Source: Prochilodus magdalenae
Lineage: Eukaryota; Chordata; Actinopteri; Characiformes; Prochilodontidae
NCBI GenBank assembly: GCA_024036415.1
Contig: JAMWET010000493.1
Location: 62,001 to 126,000 of the forward strand
Direction of reading: 5' to 3'
Length of the DNA stretch: 64,000 nucleotides
Part shown: positions 23,801-36,590 of the stretch, in pieces
Layout of the letters: every line of letters starts with the position of its first letter
How positions within the stretch are numbered: position 1 is the stretch's first letter
The notes under the pieces: generated by a model
The model's database searches: none
Told to the model about the DNA's origin: nothing
What the model saw: only the letters and a program-made list of their open reading frames with translations
Translations under genes and position numbers: made by a program

Positions 23801-25696
23801 ATGGTTCATTGATTATAAGTGCATAATTGCTTATTAACATTATTTGCAAAAACATTTTTGAAAAGGGCAGAAATTGAAAGATAGAAAAAAAAACGAAGCA
23901 AAAAATGTAAAAAAAAAATCCTTGGTAACAAGCAGAAATTAAGCAAAGTCAAAGTAATGCAGAGGTGTGTGTAACTAAATTCCCAAGACTGTATGGAGCG
24001 GTGGTCTACAACCCTGATTCTATATAACCTCTCCCAAGCCCTCGTTTAGCTGGATCAGACACTTTAGTGATAAGAAAGGGTCGGGCAGTTTATAGGATGT
24101 AAGTTGCAACTAAACTCTGCAGGAAAGCAGATCTTCAACAGGAGTGTTGGAGACTATTGGGTTATGTAAGTGAAATACAATGTTTGAAAGGTCAGTTTAT
24201 CTGACTCTCACCTGTTACATGAATCTATGAACATATATTTTTCTCTGCTGAGATAAAATATTGACTCTTAATTACCTATAATTGAAATGTTGATCTTCTC
24301 CACTGAACCTTTTTCACGAAAGAAAGCTATATAGATACGTAAATAAGCCTCAAGGCAGCACTAGACTGGTAAGCAGTAGTTGGCTCACAAAGGTAATCAT
24401 TAACCCTTTGGACAATCTCCTCATTGGTTACCATTCCTCTGTCCATCGCATAGTAACAAGAGACTCGCAGTGCACTTTAATATGCTTTCAGCTGATGTAG
24501 TGATATACAGAATTCACTACAGATGATGAGTCCAATATTTTCTAACTCAGACACTACTAGAAAAATTGCTGATGCACTCAACAGTGCCCAAAACCCAAAC
24601 GAGGCCCTATTTTGAGTTGTTTCAGGAACTGTTTCAGGAATATTACAGAAAGAATACTGTGAGAATACAGGCAAATGTGTGTCTCACAGAGGGATGACGC
24701 CTTCGTGCAAACTTATGGCATTAACAAGTGCTTCCAGTCTTTGTATAAATTCAGAAGTATGTCACATTGGGTTTTGGAATAAGATGTTGCTAACATCCTA
24801 ACCTAATTTCAGTACATTCCCAATCAGAAGATTAAAGGTATTATGAGGCAATCTATTTTAGCTGTTCCTGGATGCCTGGTGAAAGTCATTTGATTGTATT
24901 AACATTGGCAGAGGTTTGCACATCGTCAGTATGGATATTTTGGATGCGACCATGCATAATGTGCACACTCTTACGCCACTTTCAATGTCTTAAATTTAAA
25001 GCTAGCTTTAGATCACTCTGATGTGCTCCAGAGATTCCACGGCAGTCAATATGTTGCATGTTAGCATTTGACTGAATGGAAGGAGCTTTCTGAAGATCAT
25101 GTTATGACCTGACAACTGTAATTACTGCCAGACATGGAGGAGGTGAGAGCTGATCAGTGTGCTAATAGTAAGGTATTAGTGCTCTCAGTCCGTATACCTT
25201 AACCATGGGTAAAAATGTAGTCGTTTAGAAGAATTATGATTAACTACGTCCTTTCCTCTCCTGCCTGCACTGCCAGCACACTCTGTACTTTGTAGATATT
25301 ATGTCACTAAGAAAAGAACAATTAGTAGCTTTTTCATCACACAGAGTGTCAGTAACAGGTAGTAAAATAAGAGTAGGCACAGAGATTTAACATGAATACC
25401 TGCTACCAAACATCACCAGCTTATCCACTGTGAGCAATAATGCTGACTGATGATTGTAAGCACCTTCAGGTTTTCAGGTGAGGCCCTATGAACTATATTT
25501 TGGAATAATAGAGAGGCATCAGTGTTAAAGTTGGTCACAGGATGTTCACCAAATATCAGCTTTGAAATTCAGAATTTGGTCCAGCATTTGGTGCTCAAGT
25601 TTAATAATATGTTTGATGTATTATATTCATGACTATATTTTTTGGTGACACACCATCCCTACTTATTGGTATTGTGTATGACTTGGTGTGTGTGTT
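20854..25696. other. Long single-copy-like non-coding stretch
   Basis: No transposon motif is legible apart from a weak hAT-MITE-like phrase near 24000-24070 (GGTGGTCTACAACCCTGATTC). The longest frame is 161 codons at 22630-23115 (plus), Phe/Leu/Ser-rich; it contains a good splice-acceptor context at 22743 but no recognised protein. Confidence 0.4.
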
Positions 25697-25727
25697 GGGG
25701 GTGGGATGGGGCGAGGGGTGGAGGGGG
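25697..25727 (+). repeat. G-quadruplex-forming motif
   Basis: Five G-runs of 3-5 separated by loops of 1-4 bases, in an otherwise AT-rich stretch. Meets the G3+N1-7 rule. Confidence 0.85.
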
Positions 25728-26056
25728 TTGAGTTGTAGGTACATAAGGGGGCTAATAATGTGTGGGTTGTTGTTTTACAACCAAACCTACATTTTTGTGT
25801 ATCAAATTTAAAATGGAAAATTAAAAGTTTTTAGCTTTTTCCACATAAAAAAACACTTCTACTCATCATGACATCAAAACTGTGGCATCTGTCATGACAG
25901 TTATGACATAATTTGAAATTCTTTTATTTTTTGTCATAATTAATCAATCATTTAATATAGTATCAGCAGCACATCAATAACATTAGTAAAGTGGCCATAG
26001 TGAAGAATCTGAATATTTTAAAGTAAACATTTTCCACTCTTGTCCATGCATCAGTA
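25728..26056. other. Non-coding DNA, nothing recognised
   Basis: AT-rich spacer without frames above 60 codons. Confidence 0.35.
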
Positions 26057-26245
26057 ACCTTGCTAACCTTAACCTCACGCCAACACCTAACCTTACCCAG
26101 ATCTTACCAAAACCTAACTCTGACCCTAATCCTAACCCTGACCCTAACACTAAACCTCAACCCTTACCTTACCTTACCTTACCTAAACCTTACCCTGGCC
26201 CTAATCCTAACCCCATTCTTAACCCAATTTATTCCCAATCCTAAC
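26057..26245 (-). repeat. Degenerate telomere-like (CCCTAA)n tract
   Basis: About 190 bases made of variants CCTAACCCT, CCTTAAC and CCTTA repeated on the plus strand. Could be an eroded interstitial telomeric array, or the CCTAA-rich core of a fish dispersed repeat; the perfect unit CCCTAA is rare here. Confidence 0.75.
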
Positions 26246-29049
26246 CATTAATATGCCGAAAGTCATAGAGAAGAAGACTAAAGAATGTGGAATTTATAAC
26301 CCTTAGATTAATGTTTAAAAGTTAGTACCTATGTTCTACATTAAAAACTGCTCCATAAGTTCTTGCTCTGTGGAGGACTTCTGTACCCTCACGAACAAAT
26401 TAGCAGTTGTTGGCAAGTGTCTGAATACCGTAGACCTGGTCTAATATGCATGAGTTCCTGGCTGTGACACCTGCTGTAACTGTCTCTTGTAGGAGGATGA
26501 TTTTACCATACAGACACTTTTTTAATTGGTCAGTTGCACACAAACTCTACTTAAAGCAAAGCCACTGCTTAAAATAAGATGGAAGATGTAAATCTGTATT
26601 TACTTAAATTCAGACTTAAATTTTAGAACAAAACATGTGCACTGAGGACATATGACTAGGATATGGGTTCTATCACTCTCTCTCAGACTGAATATCTGTT
26701 TACTCCATGTTTTATGTTAGTGCATGACAATATGAAACTAATTTGCTTAAGTACTGCTTGCTTACTCTGTTCTTCAGGTTTCTATCTGCACTGCTTGATC
26801 ACATCCAAATGTTTGCTGAACAATTCATTTCACAACCATGGGCAAGCCCCCATCTCATCTACTCCTCTCCTTCACTCTACTCTCATCTTAATCCTCAAAC
26901 AATCACAGTGGAATGCATGGTTGGCACCACGATAATATTGATGCTATGAGCAAAGAAACAGCTTTTGTGACATGAAAATATAAAACAAGAGCAGATATTT
27001 CAAAACCGTGTCCAAGATTGAAAATATGTTTTCTTTGTGAAAAGTTGGAAGCTGGATGGTGAGTTTGTAATGGGGATGGAGCTTTGTATTCCTCCTATAA
27101 AGACAATATGAAAAAGTAAATGAAGTAAATCATAAACTGGTTAAATTAACTAGCTTGAATAAACATGTCTTTAGCTAAACCTTCATAAATTGTATGTATT
27201 GTTGAACAACTGTAGCTAATGGTGTTTGCAAATTAGCTAGCTAACTATAAATAAATACGGCTCAAATAAGCATGACCTTCAAGCATGGATAGGAGCTCAT
27301 AACAAAGAAGGCTATAAATACCTAAAGGGTGTGAGTGACCGGATTCAAAGATGGAGAAGAGGTAGTAAAGTGCAGTGGATTTCTCATTTTATGTGGGGAA
27401 AAAGATCTAAAGCAGATGTTAATGATTAGCACAAATGAGTGATTGCGTTTGGGCATGCCAAAGGCCATAGTGTAAAAGAATGTATGGACTATATGCAGGT
27501 GTATGGAAGTGTACAGTCATACGGGTCTACCAGCAGTGGCTAAAATCCCAGTCTATCGGGAATTCTCAGAATTATGCCGGGAAGGCATCCATCAAATCTT
27601 GGCCAACTGTGCGATTCTTTGGTGCAGGAGTGACTGAAAATTGATGTGGCCTCTATCCGGAACCTGTCCAGTCTATGCCAAATCAAATCGCAGCTGTTAT
27701 TCATGCTGCTTTATAGAGGTATTAGACATTAATACTACATTTTAGTCACATGTGACTAATGTTTGTGTCTGGTAAGCTTGGTTCTACACAACACAACTCA
27801 AATAATAAGCATACAGTAAGTTACACTGGAAAAAACTACTCAGTCATAGAAAGGCTGCCTCCTGAATGCTATCCACAATATTTTCCATGTGGCCATGTGG
27901 AACATTCGTTTGTGAAAAGAAGAGTCAAAGAACACGTTTTGGCAAGGTCAGTGCAGTACTGCTTACTTATTATATGGACATTTTGTTTGATGCTAAAAGT
28001 TCTGGGACTACAGGTTTGCTTTGTAGCAGTCACTATTGCTGAACAAAGCTAAATCAGTGGCCAGGGCTCCCCTTATAGAGGTTCTCATTTCATCTGTCAA
28101 CTGCAAAACCAGTAGTAAAGGTTTCTCAGACCACAGGAGTGCTTTTTGTTTCCCAAAGTGTATTCATTAATTTATTCATTCATTAGAAATTTATATTTCT
28201 CCAGTCAATTGACTATAATGCCTAATGCGCACATTTAATAATGTCACGAATTCAATGGCTCTGCCAATACACATCACACATAATCACTCTGCTGCAATTC
28301 AACATGACAGAAGTAATTTAATCTCACTTTAATGATTTTGATTTAATGAACTAGCTACTCTGTCAGCTAAACTTTCACAACAAAGCAGCAGCATTACCTC
28401 CTGAGTCATGTGATGCATGAGCTTATTGCTGTGACACTGTGGCTGCGTAAGATGAATACGCTGAGTGGCTTTATTAAGGAGAGGCCAATAATCAAAGGAA
28501 AATGGTTCAGACTCAGGCACGAAACACAGACTGTGCAAAGGGAAAACAAAGCGCTGTTTAAGGGAGGCTTACTGAGTCTAAGATCAGCAGCAGATGTGAG
28601 CAGCAGAGGAGAGGTGTGCCTCTGAGCATTTCAAGTTTTGTGATGCCTACTAATTTTCCCACAGATTATTCTTAATTATAATTCCATAAGTGACCTGCCA
28701 CTTCTTCATATTGTACTTCCATCCTTCTATGGAGGAAGAATATACACCAATAATACAAAATGCACCACCAGTTGTAGAAGCCTAAGAATAAGTTCCTCTG
28801 TTTACGGGTTGAACAAGGGGGCATAGGAATATTATAGAATATTGTAGTAAATATTTGCCCCCAAAAGACTGCCTCCTAAAAAGGAATGTTACCTGACCCC
28901 AAATGCTCAGGGCTCCCCTCCTCCCCCAGCTCAGGATTAGCTTTAAAAAATAACATTAGTCTCCCTTGGAGACATAGATGACCTTGGGCATGCAGGGGTA
29001 GAAACACAATTGGCCATAACCCCATTTTTCAGCCTTTGGGGTATAGTCG
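26246..29049. other. Non-coding DNA, nothing recognised
   Basis: Frames below 98 codons, no legible transposon motif. The stretch 27290-27720 has less biased composition but I could not assign it. Confidence 0.35.
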
Positions 29050-29690
29050 GAGGGATGCCTTCCAGCTCCTCTAATGCAGTCCAGGTGTCACACCCTCGTG
29101 CACAGGCGAGAAAGTGGGCCAGGTTGTGTCAGAGTTTGCCCTTTTTTCCTCTATGGTATAAGGGCATACATCGGTTAATGCGATCACAACTGCACCAAAG
29201 CTATCCAGTGTTCAGGCAGCCAGTAGGGCCCCAACTTTCCTCTGCTCTTGAGATGAAAAGTTCAACAGAGCCAACAATCTCCTGGAAACAAAGGAGGAGC
29301 CCTGGCTCGATAATCATAAAGCCTCTTAATCCTTGTTCATTGCTGTTGCCTTTGCACCAGCTGTTATGCATCCAGTTGTCCCTGTTTATGGCCCTAATTC
29401 ACCACAGATTGGAAGGGTGCTCTTACCTCTGGTTGGGAATGAGCTACCATGCACTGCTGACAACTTGCCACCCAGTCCTGCAGATCATAGTTCATACCGG
29501 ACCAGAACACCCATTCTCAAAGGGCTTCTTACAGTCTGACCTTTTGACCATAGCCCAGTGCATCTTGGTAATGCTTACGTACTCTCTGCCACTCGTTGGG
29601 CATGACCACCAATGGTGCTACCCCTGTGTCCTGTCTGAGAATCCCATCCTAACCTCACCAGCCAGACAGGGAATTTCCAAATTCAGAATT
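29050..29690 (-). mobile_element. Ty3/gypsy integrase remnant, catalytic core missing
   Basis: Minus-strand reading of about 29440-29640 gives NEWQRVRKHYQDALGYGQ, then two stops, then VFWSGMNYDLQDWVASCQQC. This is the integrase HHCC zinc-binding domain (second His is Tyr here; the CxxC is intact). Nearer 29010-29330 the same strand resembles the integrase C-terminus (YDYRARAPPLFPGD, then LKSRGKLGPYW). The roughly 150-residue DDE core between these is absent, so an internal deletion has joined them. A 228-codon plus-strand frame over the same bases is only a shadow. It lies just downstream of a LINE in the same orientation. Confidence 0.75.
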
Positions 29691-30059
29691 ACTTAATTTA
29701 TGTTAAGCATGTTACACAAACAAGGAATTTGTTTAAGTGGGTGCACATGTGTATGATATGTAACATGTGAACAGACCATACAAGCCTACAGACTTCTAAC
29801 AAATATTTAAATGAGGAAAATAAAACAGAAAAACAATAAAAGGAATATAGAATAAGAATAATAAAGTGCCACAGAAAGGAACTAAAGGGATGCATGACTA
29901 CTTGAGTATGGATATCTATACACGCAGATTTGAGTAGACATGTCAAAACTATTGGATACAGGATATTACAGAATGATAAAACCTGTACAGAGAGTTGTAT
30001 AAGAGTTGTTGTAATACAGTACAGTACAGCAGTTGACTCAGTCTAGGTTTACATTTAAA

Positions 30060-31760
30060 GTTTGAAGTTTGAGGTGACTGCTGTTATTAATGAACACTAG
30101 TACAGCTCTGGGGGGAAGCTGTTGGCGTTGCTGGTTGAGCTGGTTTTGATGGCCCTGTGTCGTCTACTGGAAGGAAGTGGCTGGAAAATATGATGTCCAG
30201 GATGAGAGGGGTCAGCTGTAATTTTGCCAGCACACTTTATCACCCTGCTGTTGTAGAGGTCCTGAAGGGCTGGCTTGATTACATCTAATGATCCGCTCTG
30301 CTGTCCTGATTATGCGCTGGAGTTTGACGTGTTCTTGTGATGTGGGGGAACCAAACCAGATGGTTATAGATGATGTGGGGATAGACTTGATCGCTGTGTA
30401 GAACTGAATCATCAGGGTCTGCAGCAGGTTGAATTTCTTCAGCTGCCTTAGGAAAACGACTCCTTGCTGTGTTTTCTGGGCTTTGGAAATTCTGTTCCCA
30501 TCCCACTTCAGATCCGCAGATATGCTGGTGCCCAGGAAACTGATTGACTTTGATGTTGACAGGGGAAAGAAAGGGGAGTTGCACTTGAAGTCCACTGCCA
30601 TCTATATAGTCTTATGGGTCTTATGGGTGTTCAAGCAGCAGGTGATTGCTGCTGCAACAGGAGAACAGCTACTCAACTTACTTTCTATAGGCAGACTCAT
30701 CATATGTTCTCACCTTAGCAGCTTCGTAGCTGATTCCTTGGAGACACAGACGTTGGTGTAGAGACTGAGAAGATGGAGAGACAGCACACAGCCTTATGGT
30801 ACTCCAGTACCGAAGGCCCTGGGGTTTAACTTAGCTCCACCTGCTATCTTCTGTTTGTCAGGAAATTCACAATCCACCAGCACATAGAATCTTTCACAAA
30901 CAGCTGGAACAATTTGATCCACAGGAGATTTGGTATTATGGCGTTGAATGCCAAGCTAAAGTCCACAGACAAAACCAGGGCTATGTTCCTATGTAGCATG
31001 AAGTCATGCTAGCATGAAGAGGCCAAGTGAAATGCGTCGTCTACAGATTTGTTAGCTCTGCATGGAAACTGCAGGGGATCCGGCAGAGGGTTTGTAATGG
31101 CCTACAGGTGGACTATGGCCAGATATTCAAAGACCCTCATGACTACATAGGTCAGGGCAACAGACCTGTAAAGTATTTTTGGGGCAGCAGTGTTTGTGGA
31201 ACTAGTGGCTAGTTGGTCACAGCAGTGTTTTAGGGTAGATGGAAAGGCACCCAGGCCCTGGGGCTTTGCTCACCTTCTTTCTACTCAGACAAAAGCCTTA
31301 TAACACCCTGCTTGCTGATGGAGAGCTGAGTGGGGGAAAGCCAGAGTGGGGAAGGAGGGCGGTTGAATGACAGAGAAAGTCTAAAGATTGCCTTTTGTGC
31401 TTTCAAATCTGCAGGAGAACTCATTTAAGTCATTGATGAGCTGGCACTTGTTCACGAAAAGGAGAGTCTAACTCATCTTGTAGTTGGTGATCTGTTTGAG
31501 GCCTCTCCTGACTGAAACTGGTTCATTAGCAGAAAAATGACTTTTAAGCTTATTTTTTTCTTTGCTGCTTTAATCCCATTCTCCATCTTGTGTTTGGTCT
31601 CTATATAGAGATCTCTGTCCTCACTCCTTAATGCTGTTTCCTTTTTTCTACAAAGCTCAACTAAGTTTAACTGAAAATCCTGGTTTCTCATTGCCGTATT
31701 TCACACATTAGTTTTAGCTTTACTTGATCCCACGTCACAGTGTCTATCCCAAGAGCTGCA
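30060..31760 (-). mobile_element. CR1/L2/Rex1-type LINE ORF2, decayed
   Basis: Minus-strand motifs in order: CRKKETALRSEDRDLYIETK (linker before RT, about 31660-31600), GAFPSTLKHCCDQLA (about 31270-31210), then VALTYVVM, a degenerate YRANRSVDDA block near 31050, SVDFSLAFNAIIP, P-x-GCVLS, SFLGTSISADLKWD, FLRQLKKFNLLQTLMIQFY and TSITIWFGS (about 30530-30350). These follow the order of a fish non-LTR reverse transcriptase. The stretch that should hold the catalytic FADD motif is missing after KLLR, and several frameshifts and deletions occur. The endonuclease is not visible, so the copy is 5' truncated as usual. Confidence 0.88.
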
Positions 31761-33904
31761 CACATGACAGTCAAGCATTTCTAATTAGTGTTATAGCAGA
31801 GATACAAAATATTTCCTTCATTTATTGCAAAAGCAACATATTCCCTGTATTTGGATATTTTCTTTGTGAGATTTGTGCTGTCAAAAAAACCCAGAATGAT
31901 GAGCAGTTAGTCTAGATTCTCACTTTCTATCTTCATTACCTAATTGGCCAGCTGTATCTGGGTGCCAGTATTGTTGATACAGATACAGATTACTTCCCAT
32001 TTCATGTCATCACGTCTCGTCATCTCTGTCTCTGTCTGCTCAGAGCACCTGAATGCTGGAGAGGTGCATCGCCTTGACCAAGGTGAGTTTAGAAACCAAG
32101 TCTCCACAAAGCAGTTAGCAGATGTGGTTGAAAAGTCCTTGATGGTATGGTGAAGCAAAAGTAGTTCTTTTATTTTGTGGCAAAGAGGTTGGAAAAGATA
32201 TCTATCTTACCAGGCCAAGCAGAACCAGTCAACCCCTTGTGAGGATCTTCAAAATCTCTAAAGGCTTTTGAATTAACTCCAGAATAATTTCAGGTGAAAC
32301 ATGGTCTCCTCAGCTCAGAGTTCAACACACAGGATACTACATTATAGATATGGAGGTATGGGTTAAGGAGGAACACTGCACGTGTCGAGCCATAATCCTC
32401 AGGGAGTGTAGAAAAAGGTTGTCAACTGGGTCTGTCGAGAGTCAATCCATCCTTCCCCCTGAGGACACACACGAGAGGGATTACTTTCAATGTCAGCACC
32501 CACTGACGGATATTGACCTCCACTTCATCTTTTGTCAGTCTGCCACAGCACAAGCTGTTGTTGAAGCTGGACTTCATCTCCACTGATTTCTGAGACATGT
32601 GTAAATGGCGACGCACAGGATGTTCCACTGGGTATGGGTCTATTTCTGCTTTTTTTCATTCAGACAACAGCCCTTCTAAGGCAATGTTCTTGTTCCTCTG
32701 CTCTGAAGCCTTTGATGAGTAAGCAACTCTCTGGTCATCCAATGGGTTGAGAAAATTGAAACCATAAAAGCATTTTTGTTTGGATTGCCAACACTGTAGG
32801 CACAGGCTCTAAAAGCTTGTGGGCCCAGTAGCTAATCATCACTGTCCAAAGAAAAACATGCATCTCCATTTTTTTGTGGTTTTTTAGTTTTAACACAGAA
32901 GCTGCCATTTATGTTGTGTGAAAATGTCATGATGAATGGACCAACAGAAATGACCCAAAACTGCTCTCTGTGTAACAGTGAAAGACATAGGAGTTATCAG
33001 ACCAGGGTAACATTCCTGGAAAATAGCACTTGCACAATAACGTCCAAAATTCACATTGCCTTAGGCAGTGATCCTCTACTATGACATCATTTACTTCAAA
33101 ATACAATATTATATTACCAGCAAATAAGAAGTGAAGCCTATTATCTGATTTCAAGGTTCACCGCTGTAGATCACTTGCAGCTTTTATTGGAGCATTATGT
33201 TAAATGTTAGAAGCATTAAAATAAACAATGCTACCTGGAAGCCTATATACAAAGTACATAGAATTGTCTGGGGTCCAATTCCAGCCCAGGGCACTGTCCA
33301 ATTATAGACAGCCTCTATATGATGTCTGCCTTAATGCCTTCCACTGTCACCTGCCTGGTACTGCCCAAGGTAGCATTGCATATGTTCCACTTTCCCATAA
33401 TGTAAACAAAGAATCTAACCAGCTACGTCTTAGAACTGTTTCTTCCTTTCCTGGAGATCAGGACTGGCTTGTAACTGTTTCAGTGTATGCTAGGGGGGAC
33501 CTATTGAGCTGCTTCGAATATGCTTACAGATTTCAACAACTAAACTTTTCTCTTACACTTGTGCTTTACCCTGTAGGGTGCCCAACACAAAATCTGCTAC
33601 TTTAACTACACTTAAACACTGAGCTCTTAACAGCCAGAATCCCCCCAAACCCAATTATATTATTAGACAGAACATGTACATTTTAATCCTGTTCATCCAT
33701 CATATTGCTTGTGTGACTAGGTGGGCTCAGAGGCTACGCCAAAATTATACTCATCATTAAAAGAATCATTGCACCCAAAAGAAAGTGTCAGATTGCAGTG
33801 ATATTCATAAGGAAGATGAAGATTTACCAAAAACAATATGATGAAAAATGTAGACTGATGCTGTAGCTAAGGCAAGATGCATACATCTTAGCATGGAGTT
33901 GTAT
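31761..33904. other. Non-coding DNA with one exon-like segment
   Basis: No transposon motif legible. Frames reach 125 codons (33228-33605, plus) without recognisable domains. The notable item is the splice-flanked 39-base segment at 32044-32082, listed separately. Confidence 0.35.
32044..32082 (+). other. Candidate 39-nt microexon (unassigned)
   Basis: Preceded by a pyrimidine-rich tract ending TCTGTCTGCTCAG and followed by GTGAGTTT after AAG, i.e. near-consensus acceptor and donor. The length is a multiple of three and one frame is open (HLNAGEVHRLDQ between split codons). I recognise no protein. Both strands happen to be open here, so coding support is weak; a chance match is possible. Confidence 0.25.
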
Positions 33905-34460
33905 ATTAGCATGGAGTTTGTAATGGTGCCCTCTGATAACCCATTCCATGCAGCTTGAAAATTCTCACACAGTTCCTGTTGAGTGGCATGTGGATATGTG
34001 ACGTGTGACGACAAACCGTTCATCTTGCGCTGACCACGGTGCCTCCACACACGGATTCATTAGTTGCCTCCACCAAAACAAAAACAGGACCCATCACTGA
34101 AGATGACCCGCTGCCACTGTGATCCACTTCATGAATGTCTGGCACTACATGATTACAGGCTTGTGTTCTCCAGTCTGGTGAAGTTGACACATGTCAAGGG
34201 CAGTCATTGTAACTGTGTTCGTCTGTATGGTCCAGCGTCATGCACTCATCTGCCACTGGTGCTGGCACAAACAGAATGACTCATGGAGGGCGTTAATGCT
34301 TACTGAATGTCCACAGTTGTGACTGTTGGGTCAGTCAGGTACAACGACAAAGCCTACCCTTCCTTACATCACATGTGTAACCAACCCACCAAGTTTCATT
34401 CCTGTCGGTTGATTCCTTTTGGGTGCAACCATTTGTGCAATTATTATTTTGATGATGAGC
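33905..34460 (-). mobile_element. Internally deleted Tc1-like element, type A copy 2
   Basis: Minus-strand reading shows WQRVIFSDGSCF (first Asp block, Glu changed to Gly), RVWRHRGQRKMNGL, and directly afterwards QQELCENFQAAWNGLSEGTI from the C-terminus. The middle of the DDE domain is gone, as in the copy at 12735-13190. The right end matches that copy through ACCCACCAAGTTTCATTCCTG-type wording, then GGTTGA and TTTGATGATGA. The interior retains more of the N-terminal side than copy 1. Confidence 0.78.
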
Positions 34461-36138
34461 CATAAAGCTGGAAAGCTAGGGCCATGCACAAGTTATCATG
34501 CACAAGGTTCTGGGTGATAAGGTCTACATGTAGTACTAAAAGGGACATAATCTAAAAATAACCCACACACAGCTTTCTGCTGCCGACCTTTAAGATAAAA
34601 AATGCAGCAAAGTCCGTTTGGGGTGGGTGGATAAGTACCACAGAAGGCCTTTGTTGTTGCCGTCTGAGCAGTTTCTGGGAAGTCCTCCTTGCACCACACA
34701 GTTGTCCAATAAGATATCTGCAGAAGATGCCACCATCTGTCCATGTCCCATTGCATTCACTTGCTCATGCTTGCTCCTAACACTGCTGCCTGTAAATCAG
34801 ATAAGACAGCACCAACTGAATGAATCTGGAGAAACATGAACTCAGCCAGTCAGAAAAAAAAAACAAACCTCCATTTAAATTATACAAGCGACATACAAGC
34901 TTTGGGTAATGCATTTGTCAAGATTCTACTAACCAGTACTAGAGGGCAACCGCCTTAATGCTATTATACACCAAAACTGCCTGATTTTCTGCAGTGTCAG
35001 ACATGCAGGGGAATAAAGCATGTTCATAACCAGGCACATTATGTGTGTGTTCTCAAATATCTCCAATTGCATCAAACTCCACCCTGGAGAACATCTTCAA
35101 AAGACTCGGTTTACCAGGATGAGCAAGTAGACACGCGTAAAAACACTGGCAAAGAAGAATTTAGCTGTGCAGCTAGAACAGACATACAGCTTATACAGCT
35201 TATCACTTCAGCTGAACTCACTAATGATTTTTACCTACGACTACAGGTCTGTTATGCTTTGTTCATCATTTTCTGCTTTGCTTGCATTTCTCTAGTTTCT
35301 CATGCATGACAGTCATGCTGTGATCAAATGGGAGCTCAGGTTTACATACCTGACTGGAAACGTTCTGTTTTCCTGTCCTGTAGTCTCCACCGTCTGTGTT
35401 TATAAATTAGTTACGCTAGGTAGAAAACTAAAACATTACCTTCAACATCTTCAGGTATCATTTATTTTTTTATTTTTTTATTTTTTATTGTTCCACTGTT
35501 ACTGCTACTCACCTTGTAATCACTATAGCTTCAATGTATCTTTTGATCTTTGAAATGATTATGTTTTTAAGCTAATAGAGGAATAACAATTTAATGCTGT
35601 CAGGCAATTATATGAATTATATAAAATTCAAAATAGGCCAACACAGTAACGTGAGTATGTGATGCTGTTGGACAGTTTTAAACTTGTCATACAAGACTAT
35701 CTAAACCTGAGACTAGATGTCTGCACTGTTGATGCTTATTATAGGTACCTTTTAAGGTGTATCTGTACTTAAAAGAACACATTTTAAAGGCTGTTTAAAA
35801 CACTGAAAACTCAATTTAGAAAAGTAGTGGCTGGTTGAGGAAACTGCAGTGAGTTTTTAGACAATCTGTCTTGAAATCTGGACACCGTTATAATGTCTGG
35901 GTGAAACGTTGAAATTGTTCCCCAAAACCATGGTGCAGACAAGTTTCCCTTTTGGTTGGTCAGTGGCTGGCAAACTCTGTGTAATCAATATCACATGAAG
36001 ATAAGAGTAAAGTAATTCTGAGAAAGAGAAAGAGCTAGAGAGAATTGCTCTTAGTGAGAGAGAATACCGGTACTTGCAGAAAAGTAGGGGCTTTTGTTTT
36101 TTTCTATATGCAATTATACTGGCTTATAAGTAAATAAG
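34461..36138. other. Non-coding DNA, nothing recognised
   Basis: Frames up to 88 codons without motifs. A T-rich run with A interruptions lies at 35461-35490. Confidence 0.35.
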
Positions 36139-36590
36139 AATCTAAACCCAGAAATATAAATGAATTTTTAAAAAAGTAAAACAATTACAGACATCAGTGG
36201 CTGCTTATAAGCTACAATTGATCTTTAGTTAGCCTCAGATATGCAATTTCAGACCATAAATATGCATAAATACACAAACAAATAAACCTGCAAGAGCAAC
36301 TGTGCTAACAAATTATCAGCGACATAAGGAGCTAGGGCTTAACCTCATGACACTTCAAATGGGAGATTTTTGCAGGGCGTTAATGATTGCAATACAAACA
36401 GATTTAGATGAGACATCAAAATGAGTTATGGAATAACTGAAGTTTGGGAGGACAATAATGTCTGAAACCCCTATCTATCCACTGTAGCACCCTATAAATT
36501 TCCCACCCTACCTTTCGCTTTCCATGACGAAGCTTCTACAATCCTCACAACCACCCCAACTCATCCTTGTTCCTCGGCTCTATATCAATC
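36139..36590 (+). repeat. Direct duplication, copy 1
   Basis: Aligns in the same orientation with 37807-38275. Shared words include GATCTTTAGTTAGC, TACACAAACAAATAAA, CCTGCAAGAGCAACTGTG and CACTGTAGCACCCTATAAAT. By eye the two copies are roughly 80% alike with small indels. Function and family are unknown. Confidence 0.85.

Noticed and set aside
29010..29696. 228-codon plus-strand frame, longest in the window
   Set aside because: It is the opposite strand of a gypsy integrase remnant whose minus-strand motifs are recognisable; the plus frame has no domain.
33228..33605. 125-codon plus frame
   Set aside because: No family resemblance, no splice or Kozak support.
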